NCBI GenBank assembly: GCA_015057405.1
Contig: SVEK01000024.1
Span: forward strand, 1 to 45,658
Direction: 5' to 3'
DNA from: Lachnospiraceae bacterium
GTDB lineage: Bacteria; Bacillota; Clostridia; Lachnospirales; Lachnospiraceae
DNA length: 45,658 bases
Positions 8,328 to 14,011 of this stretch are shown here, piece after piece. Below the pieces are notes generated by a model, which was not told the DNA's origin, made no database searches, and worked only from the letters and a program-made list of their open reading frames with translations. The position numbers and the translations under genes are program-made. Numbering within the stretch: position 1 is the first letter of the stretch; each line of letters begins with the position of its first letter.

Positions 8328-8973
8328 AGTTGTACACCAGATATTAGAATGGAATGAAGATGTCAGCAATGAAGTTAAAGATGATTTAAAAGAGCACAAA
8401 GTATGTCTAGTAAATGTAATGGGTTCCCCGGGAGCCGGCAAAACAAGTCTGATCACTGCCCTTATGCAGGAGCTTAAAGGCAAATACCGTTTTGGTGTTA
8501 TTGAAGGTGACATTGCCGGACAAATTGATGCCGAAAAAATGGAAAGCCTTGGCATTCCTGTGGTTCAGCTCAACACAGACGGAGCCTGCCACATTGAAGC
8601 AATGTCAATCAAACATATTCTTCCTGATTTTGATATGGATAATCTTGATGTTATCTTTGTTGAAAATATAGGAAATCTTGTATGCCCTGCCGAGTTTAAT
8701 ATTGGCGAAGACTTCAGGGTAGCAATATTAAGTGTTCCGGAAGGGGATGACAAAGTTGCAAAATATCCGCTTATGTTTGCGACTACAGACGGCCTCATCA
8801 TTCACAAATATGATATGATAGAACATTTTGACTTTGATGAAGACAGAGTTATTAACGACGCCGTTGATGTCAATCCTAATGTAGATGTATTCAAAGTATC
8901 ATCACGTAAAGGCGACGGAATGAAAGAATTTGCCGCATGGTTTAGCAACAAGGTTGATGCTAAAATAAACTGA
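8317..8973 (+). CDS. hypB: HypB nickel-insertion GTPase
   Basis: SIMIBI-class GTPase that drives nickel transfer. The start is ATG 8317, six bases after GGAGG and inside the end of hypA. The 218-residue product has Walker A GSPGAGKTS (36-44), the interfacial metal site Cys91-His92 and conserved ENIGNLVCPAEF. It lacks the N-terminal CxxCGC and any His-rich tail, so nickel storage is not expected. Odd point: the guanine-recognition motif NKxD reads HKYD (163-166), Asn replaced by His, in an otherwise well-conserved protein. Eight bases after the stop an insertion-sequence end begins. Confidence 0.93.
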   Translation: MEIKVVHQILEWNEDVSNEVKDDLKEHKVCLVNVMGSPGAGKTSLITALMQELKGKYRFGVIEGDIAGQIDAEKMESLGIPVVQLNTDGACHIEAMSIKHILPDFDMDNLDVIFVENIGNLVCPAEFNIGEDFRVAILSVPEGDDKVAKYPLMFATTDGLIIHKYDMIEHFDFDEDRVINDAVDVNPNVDVFKVSSRKGDGMKEFAAWFSNKVDAKIN

Positions 8974-8980
8974 TATGATA

Positions 8981-9176
8981 GAGACCATTCCAAAGTTTAT
9001 GTAAATCTCTAAACTGATGTAAGATAAAACTACTCAGTTTGGAGATTTTATTTATGGCAGGAAGAAACGACAACCCACAAAAAGCAGCAATGCGAGAAAT
9101 GATAATAGAATCCTTAATCGAAGGCAACACAATATTATCAGAATGCTCACTTGTTTTTTTCTTATCCAGATATTGA
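8981..9176 (+). mobile_element. Remnant of an IS256-family-like element: left end and start of transposase
   Basis: The stretch from 8981 (GAGACCATTCCAAAG, then TTTATGTAAATCTC) resembles left ends I associate with clostridial IS256-family elements. It is followed by a reading frame from ATG 9054 whose first 25 or so residues (MAGRNDNPQKAAMREMII) look like the start of an IS256-type transposase. The frame stops at 9176 after 40 codons and nothing like the catalytic core follows, so it is a decayed or deleted copy. I see no right end or target duplication. Confidence 0.45.
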
Positions 9177-9222
9177 TTGCACTAATAACATAAGTGAACG
9201 TCAACTTCACATATTTAAGTGA

Positions 9223-9687
9223 AAGCAAAAGCAAGGTTCTTTACCGCTTTGTTGGGCTGCTTCAGTTGCAACAATTGTTAACTATAGAAAAGGTAGTAAT
9301 ATTAAATGCACTGATGTTGCAAAACAAATGGGGCAGAGCGCACCTAATTGGCACGATGAAAGTGTCGGAGTAGCATGGAGCGCTCTATCCGCATATGGAT
9401 TAGCTTATAATAACTTGAATTTAGATTCAGGAAATAAAATGAATTGGAATAATCTAATGCTGAATATTAATAATAAGTATCCTGTTTATGTCTCAGCAAA
9501 AACAAATAAAAATATTGGCCATGCGGTAACTGCGTATGGTTACAGGACCGTCAGTAATGTCGATTATGTATCAATATGGAATTCTGGTAATGGAGTAATG
9601 TCTGCTGTTCCATTTAAGGCATCAGGTACAACATTCGTATATAATAATACGACTTATAAATGGAAATACTCAGTTTCTGCATATTAA
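9223..9687 (+). pseudogene. 5'-truncated papain-fold (C39/C47-like) cysteine peptidase
   Basis: An open frame without its own start, from just after a TGA (9220-9222), encodes the catalytic core of a papain-like cysteine peptidase. The Cys codon is at 9250 (LCWAAS preceded by a Gln-containing segment), then GHAVTAYGY with the catalytic His and IWNSGNG with Asn. Signal peptide and propeptide are missing and the decayed insertion-sequence end lies immediately upstream, so the 5' part was probably lost through the element. An internal ATG at 9328 would leave out the catalytic Cys. Best relatives would be staphopain-like or Peptidase_C39_2 proteins. Confidence 0.7.
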
Positions 9688-9872
9688 GTGCATCCGACAT
9701 TTAGAGGGACGAAGAGTTTGACGGTATGCTAAGAATATTATATTATACAAAATATAACACTTTTCTTTTCAAGAACAACAAAAGCTTCCCGAAATTGAAA
9801 TAAGAACGACGAACTTTTTATTGAACGTAAAAGAGTATTAGTAATAAAAATGTGCAACAGAAAGGAGATATG

Positions 9873-10280
9873 ATGCATAAGAAATTTACAATGATATTAG
9901 TAATAGTATTATTGCTGATTGCGGTATCTGGTATAAGTATTTATATGTATTTTGGAAAAAGTATTGAGCCTTTGCAAAATATTAATACTGCGGAGATTAA
10001 AGAAATATATTTTTCTGATCCAGCTACAAACTATATTGTATCGGATGACGCTGATATAGAATTAATCATTAAACAACTTTGTAAGATGAAGCTACATAGA
10101 AGAATGAACAAAGATGTTGATGGTTTTGCTTTTTTAATAGACATTGTATATAAAAATGATGAAACAACAACTATTTCATTAGAGGGATCAGATATGATTA
10201 AGATAGATGGAGATTGTTATTTGTCTGATCATAATTATTGCGACGAAATAAAAGAGTTATTCGATAGATTGAAACAATAA
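9873..10280 (+). CDS. Membrane-anchored extracytoplasmic protein, unknown (DUF5301-like)
   Basis: A 135-residue protein with one N-terminal hydrophobic helix (about 5-28) and a small acidic extracytoplasmic domain. The ATG at 9873 is chosen because AGGAG lies five bases upstream; the ATG at 9870 is too close. The pattern (IKEIYFSD, a short helix, a beta strand with KNDETTTISLEG, then a C-terminal Cys/Asp-rich helix) resembles small DUF5301-type proteins of Firmicutes, but I hold this lightly. It is convergent with the HprK-like kinase, four bases apart, with no clear terminator between. The 160 bases before it hold nothing I recognise. Confidence 0.6.
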   Translation: MHKKFTMILVIVLLLIAVSGISIYMYFGKSIEPLQNINTAEIKEIYFSDPATNYIVSDDADIELIIKQLCKMKLHRRMNKDVDGFAFLIDIVYKNDETTTISLEGSDMIKIDGDCYLSDHNYCDEIKELFDRLKQ

Positions 10281-10284
10281 TCGA

Positions 10285-10992
10285 TTAGCGCTGACAGATA
10301 CATTTACATGCCACTTTTGCAGCTTCTTCTTCCATATTACATTGTAACAGATAACAATCCGTTTCCCTTATAAGGTTATCCATCATATCCAGATAAGGGA
10401 TGACTTCATTCATCTCTTTGGGCATTATAATCTGATTAGCAAGCCGTTTCATAACTGTAGAAGCCGGCATTTTATTAATAATATTATCAGCCCCTCTTTC
10501 GATAAAACAAAATGCCTTTAAAGGTGCACTTGTATTAATATTCCATCCTTCCTTCCCACACCAGGGAGTTCCGTATACATAAAATCCGTCCTTTGCCTTT
10601 CGAATTATTGGCTTATCTCCATTAATTATATGCACGTCATCACCGTAAACCTTTTTCCATAAACGAATATGAGTCGATTTACCAATTCCGCTTTTAGCCA
10701 AAAAAACATACACGTTACCATGATACTCAATACAGGCACCATGAAGAAGAAATGCATTGTAATTAATCAGTTTCCCGCTAATACTCCTATATATGCATAT
10801 ACTTTCACAATATTCCTCACTACACGCAATCCGGGCAGTTGATTGTTCTTTAACAATATCAGCTTCTGACACTTCTACAGAAAAATCAATATTATTATTG
10901 TCATCAACAATATAATCTCTACACATATCTTTTACATAATTATATTTGTTGATAATTTCAATATTAAGCCCTGCAATTCCCAGTACAAACAT
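10285..10992 (-). CDS. HprK-like peptide/serine kinase of the PqqD cassette
   Basis: A P-loop kinase related to the C-terminal domain of HPr kinase. I start it at ATG 10992, eight bases after AAGGAAGG; an upstream TTG is possible but weaker. In 235 residues it has Walker A AKSGIGKST (99-107), NGDKP at 124-128 in the position of the HprK acidic residues, and the signature YGTPWCGKEGWN (140-151). Related kinases in paeninodin-type lasso clusters phosphorylate the precursor's C-terminal serine; that a peptide is the substrate here is inference. It is the last gene of the four-gene operon, 14 bases after the nucleotidyltransferase. Confidence 0.8.
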   Translation of the reverse strand: MFVLGIAGLNIEIINKYNYVKDMCRDYIVDDNNNIDFSVEVSEADIVKEQSTARIACSEEYCESICIYRSISGKLINYNAFLLHGACIEYHGNVYVFLAKSGIGKSTHIRLWKKVYGDDVHIINGDKPIIRKAKDGFYVYGTPWCGKEGWNINTSAPLKAFCFIERGADNIINKMPASTVMKRLANQIIMPKEMNEVIPYLDMMDNLIRETDCYLLQCNMEEEAAKVACKCICQR

Positions 10993-11006
10993 CCTTTTGA
11001 CCTTCC

Positions 11007-12164
11007 TTAAAATCCACTGTCTCTCCAAACCTCATCCAGCCATTCTTTATTAGCTTCTCCAAATCTGCCAACTGATTTTGCCTCACTTAACAGCCTCTTA
11101 TTGCCAAAACAAAATACTTTTATAACTCGAATTATCCAACATATTGGAAGAAGTACCGGAACTTTATCAAGAATCGGATAATTAATTTTCATAAACTCAA
11201 CTCCAGGGAACAATCTTCTCCTGACATATTCCCCTCTCCCAATATTCTTCTCTACAATACCGGTAGCCACTACATTTCCGATACATCCGTAAGTTCCTGC
11301 CATAAGAACATGAATTGCCATTTTAGGGTGAGCAACCTTACTCCCATTTTTTGCGCGGGAATTTTCACCAAACCACGAATATGCCAATTCCTTTGACGCC
11401 TGAGCAAATCCCTTTAACCCTAATTTTTCTAATTCATCATTAAGATAATCCTCATTCAAATTAGATCCATATTTTTCATAATACTCATACACGTCCATAA
11501 AGGAACGTACTCCCGTACCGCCTTTCTTAAAATGTTTCGCCATATGAGCTATCATATGTATATAAAAATCTTCTTTACTTAATTCATATTCACATTTTCC
11601 GAAAACTGCTTTTCCTCTGTCAAAAAAACTCTTAAAATAGTCAAAATACGGCGAATTATCTGAAAAAAGTTGTTTGTGAATTTCAACAGAAAGATTGTTA
11701 TTTTTCATATATGTATCATGAACATTACCTTTACACTCAATAACAAATCCACATTCCTTCATAACCTCTTGTATCCTGTCCATATCCTCCGGAAGCACTA
11801 AAATATCTCCATCACACATGGAACGCATATCAGGTCTCGGGTACAAATTCTTCATCTTCAGACCTTTAAGAAGGATGTATTTTATATTATTCTCATCAAA
11901 CGCAGAAAAAACATTATTAAGTTCTATAAATTGCATAGACTCTCTTCCAAGAGATATATAAGATGCTTTACGGAATCTGTCAAACACTTCCGATGGGGGT
12001 TGTTCAGCCTCATATAATTTTTCTATACCATAATAAACAGTCCCTGCCACTCCATGATAATCAGCCAGATTATACAATTCATTCCAATCAAGTCCCTCAG
12101 GCGGACTGTCCGGCTTAACTCCATTAAGAGCCCCTCTTATCAGTTCAGTTAAATACGCACGCAT
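11007..12164 (-). CDS. Nucleotidyltransferase-fold protein (PF14907 type)
   Basis: A 385-residue member of the uncharacterised nucleotidyltransferase family NTP_transf_5. The core shows YILLKGLKMKNLYP (96-109), then RSMCDGDILVLPED, where Asp118 and Asp120 would be the metal-binding DxD, followed by conserved helical segments and DRGKAVF, HMIAHMAKHF. In paeninodin/pseudomycoidin-type lasso clusters a protein of this family acts after the kinase to modify the phosphorylated peptide, so a tailoring role is plausible here. It sits between the S26-like peptidase and the kinase in one operon. Confidence 0.8.
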   Translation of the reverse strand: MRAYLTELIRGALNGVKPDSPPEGLDWNELYNLADYHGVAGTVYYGIEKLYEAEQPPSEVFDRFRKASYISLGRESMQFIELNNVFSAFDENNIKYILLKGLKMKNLYPRPDMRSMCDGDILVLPEDMDRIQEVMKECGFVIECKGNVHDTYMKNNNLSVEIHKQLFSDNSPYFDYFKSFFDRGKAVFGKCEYELSKEDFYIHMIAHMAKHFKKGGTGVRSFMDVYEYYEKYGSNLNEDYLNDELEKLGLKGFAQASKELAYSWFGENSRAKNGSKVAHPKMAIHVLMAGTYGCIGNVVATGIVEKNIGRGEYVRRRLFPGVEFMKINYPILDKVPVLLPICWIIRVIKVFCFGNKRLLSEAKSVGRFGEANKEWLDEVWRDSGF

Positions 12165-12189
12165 TGAATCAACACCCCAACATAATCAA

Positions 12190-12666
12190 TTATTTTCTTT
12201 TAACCAATTTACTTTTAATCAATCCCAAATACTGTCTTGTAAGCATCAAAATACATCTGACAGGATATATTAATCTCCAAAATATAACATACCCATGATA
12301 CAAAACGTTTGTATTACAATCAATATATCTGTCTCCTCTAAAAAAACCCTCTAGAACTCCTATAATATTCTCATCCTTAACATCATATTCTTTTCGCCAA
12401 AGATTATCCCCGCATATTACATATCTTCCATCCTTACGAACCTTTATAATTCTGTGTAAATAAAACCTTTCAGTATTATTCTCATAAATATACATAGGAA
12501 CATCATAACGTTTAAGAGGACAATCAACCGTCTTAATAACGATCTGATCTTTTCGGTTTCTTAACATTGGCCACATACTTTTACCAACAGGAACAGACAC
12601 AATTCTCCCATTTTTTAACAATTCCTGTTTTATCCGGCTTGCCTCTAAAGCTCCACATTCTGCCAT
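12190..12666 (-). CDS. S24/S26-like serine peptidase with a Ser/His pair
   Basis: A 158-residue signal-peptidase-fold protein. Ser30 lies in VGKSMWPML, the usual nucleophile motif. Where bacterial type I signal peptidases carry the general-base Lys, this has His71 in YLHRIIKV, as in the SipW/archaeal/ER class, followed by ICGDNLW. It has no N-terminal transmembrane anchor; a hydrophobic segment near the C-terminus (about 125-148) may attach it to the membrane. It follows the PqqD-like gene by three bases. A role in trimming or exporting a modified peptide is inference from context. Confidence 0.75.
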   Translation of the reverse strand: MAECGALEASRIKQELLKNGRIVSVPVGKSMWPMLRNRKDQIVIKTVDCPLKRYDVPMYIYENNTERFYLHRIIKVRKDGRYVICGDNLWRKEYDVKDENIIGVLEGFFRGDRYIDCNTNVLYHGYVIFWRLIYPVRCILMLTRQYLGLIKSKLVKRK

Positions 12667-12669
12667 ATA

Positions 12670-12936
12670 TTATTCCTCAATAAATTTATTATCAGTTACA
12701 ATATCAATAAACTTGTCTACATCTTTAACTGCCTGTTCCTTAGTAACCTGATAATTATCCAAAAGAGCCTGTATCATATACTCCCTGTCAATTTCTTTTT
12801 CCGCTATTTCCCACAAAAAAGCACCGGTATCATTAAGATTAACCATGCCGTTAAATTCCTTAGAAAGTTCTCCTGTAGCAACAACCACATAAGAGTCTGC
12901 AACATTACGCAGGACAAAACCGCTTTTTATCTTCAT
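12670..12936 (-). CDS. PqqD-like RiPP recognition element protein
   Basis: An 88-residue stand-alone PqqD-fold protein. The fold is seen in GFVLRNVADSYVVVATG, LNDTGAFLWEI and the C-terminal winged helix with VDKFIDIV. PqqD proteins bind leader peptides of ribosomally made peptides and present them to modifying enzymes. It is the first gene of a tight operon with an S26-like peptidase, a nucleotidyltransferase and an HprK-like kinase. No radical-SAM enzyme, lasso cyclase or transglutaminase-like B2 protein accompanies it. A strong promoter lies directly upstream. Confidence 0.85.
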   Translation of the reverse strand: MKIKSGFVLRNVADSYVVVATGELSKEFNGMVNLNDTGAFLWEIAEKEIDREYMIQALLDNYQVTKEQAVKDVDKFIDIVTDNKFIEE

Positions 12937-12971
12937 ATACTAATTCCTTTCAAAATATATTTTACAAAAAT

Positions 12972-13000
12972 ATTATATCAATCAACAACTATTATATCAA
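12972..13000 (-). promoter_or_regulatory. Sigma-A promoter of the PqqD-kinase operon
   Basis: Read on the minus strand, TTGATA (12995-13000) is followed after exactly 17 bases by TATAAT (12972-12977), preceded by TG. It lies 36 bases upstream of the PqqD-like start. Confidence 0.75.
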
Positions 13001-13038
13001 TAAAAAGCATCTACTGTATATACTTATATCTTTAATCA

Positions 13039-13047
13039 TGGTATAAT
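13039..13047 (+). promoter_or_regulatory. Extended -10 promoter of the Big2 protein gene
   Basis: TGGTATAAT carries a perfect -10 with a TG extension, 38 bases before the start at 13085; AGGAG follows at about 13071-13075. It is divergent from the PqqD operon promoter, about 40 bases away. Confidence 0.6.
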
Positions 13048-13084
13048 CCAATCAAATTTGTAAATAAAAAAGGAGAGCCAATAA

Positions 13085-13768
13085 ATGCACAAAAAAATAA
13101 TAGCAGGATTATTAATACTCCCTCTTATAATAACACCCGTATCTGAGGCAAAATCTAAAAGTCCTGCCCTAAATAAATCAAAACTCAAACTTAAATCAGG
13201 AAAAACTTACCGTCTTAAAGTTTTAAAAAAAGGAAATAAAAAAGTTAAATGGAGTTCAACAAAAAAGAAAGTTGCTTCCGTTAATCAAAAAGGTGTTGTT
13301 ACAGGGAAGAAAAAAGGTAAAACAACAATCCGAGCAAAGGTCGGTAAAAAAATCTTAACCTGTAAAGTAACTGTATACATTAATAATAAAACTGTATCCG
13401 ATAATTCTTCAACAGAAAACAAAGCAACAACACCCAAACCAAATTCATTCAACGAAACTACTGACAAAACAAATAACACGCAAAAACCTATAGCTACAAG
13501 CAAACCGAAAATTACAACTAAACCGAAAACTACAACCAAGCCAAAAACTACAACTAAGCCCAAAACTACAACTAAGCCCAAAACTACAACTAAGCCCAAA
13601 ACTACAACCAAGCCGGTTAAGACTCCTAAGCCGGATACAGGTAATAAAGTTACTCCTACCCCAAAACCAAACATCCCTGAAAAAACAATTTCACCGGATA
13701 GCATACTTAACAATCCAACAGACAGTCCCGACCAAAAAGACGAGGGGTGGGTACCCGGATGGTATTAA
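13085..13768 (+). CDS. Secreted Big2-domain protein with KTTTKP repeats
   Basis: A 227-residue, very basic secreted protein. It begins with a signal peptide (about 1-22), then one bacterial Ig-like Big2 domain (about 30-98: LKSGKTYRLKV, VKWSSTKKKVASVN, GVVTGKKKGKTTIRAKVG). A Ser/Thr/Asn-rich linker leads to six copies of KTTTKP and a Pro-rich tail ending DEGWVPGWY. Big2 domains commonly mediate surface adhesion or act as spacers; the Lys/Thr/Pro repeats look like a wall-spanning stalk. No LPXTG motif or catalytic domain is present. A strong terminator follows. Confidence 0.85.
   Translation: MHKKIIAGLLILPLIITPVSEAKSKSPALNKSKLKLKSGKTYRLKVLKKGNKKVKWSSTKKKVASVNQKGVVTGKKKGKTTIRAKVGKKILTCKVTVYINNKTVSDNSSTENKATTPKPNSFNETTDKTNNTQKPIATSKPKITTKPKTTTKPKTTTKPKTTTKPKTTTKPKTTTKPVKTPKPDTGNKVTPTPKPNIPEKTISPDSILNNPTDSPDQKDEGWVPGWY
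13508..13615 (+). repeat. Six 18-bp tandem repeats encoding KTTTKP
   Basis: Six near-identical in-frame units of the form AAAACTACAACTAAGCCC (108 bases); most differences are silent. Three central copies are identical, which marks the tract as recently expanded and probably length-variable. Confidence 0.9.
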
Positions 13769-13810
13769 CAATTCATAATCAGGTATATCTTTGAAATTTC
13801 CCACGGAAGC

Positions 13811-13857
13811 AAAAATGGTTCGATACCGCTGTATGCGATATCGAACCATTTTTAAAT
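13811..13857. terminator. Strong bidirectional terminator
   Basis: AAAAATGGTTCGATA (13811-13825) is perfectly complementary to 13839-13853 (15 bp) with a CGC/GCG extension inside the loop. T tracts follow on both strands, so it can serve the Big2 gene (plus) and the large secreted protein gene that ends at 14012 (minus). The 150 bases from 13858 to 14011 hold no convincing gene. Confidence 0.85.
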
Positions 13858-14011
13858 TTTCTTTTACGGTTTTCTTTTACGGTGCTTCACTAAGATTATC
13901 TGCCTATCTGCTAAAACATGGCACAACAATCACCTTAAAGAACCGTAATGGCTATTCTTTATGGAACGTTACATCCCTTAAAAACGCACCGAAAACTTCA
14001 ATTCAACTATA

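Noticed and set aside
9052..9234. Minus-strand 60-codon hydrophobic frame
   Set aside because: It is antisense to the insertion-sequence remnant and the truncated peptidase; composition is explained by the T-rich region.
13285..13713. Long minus-strand frame rich in VVVLGL repeats
   Set aside because: It is the antisense of the KTTTKP repeat tract of the Big2 protein; it has no ribosome binding site and a repeat-driven composition.
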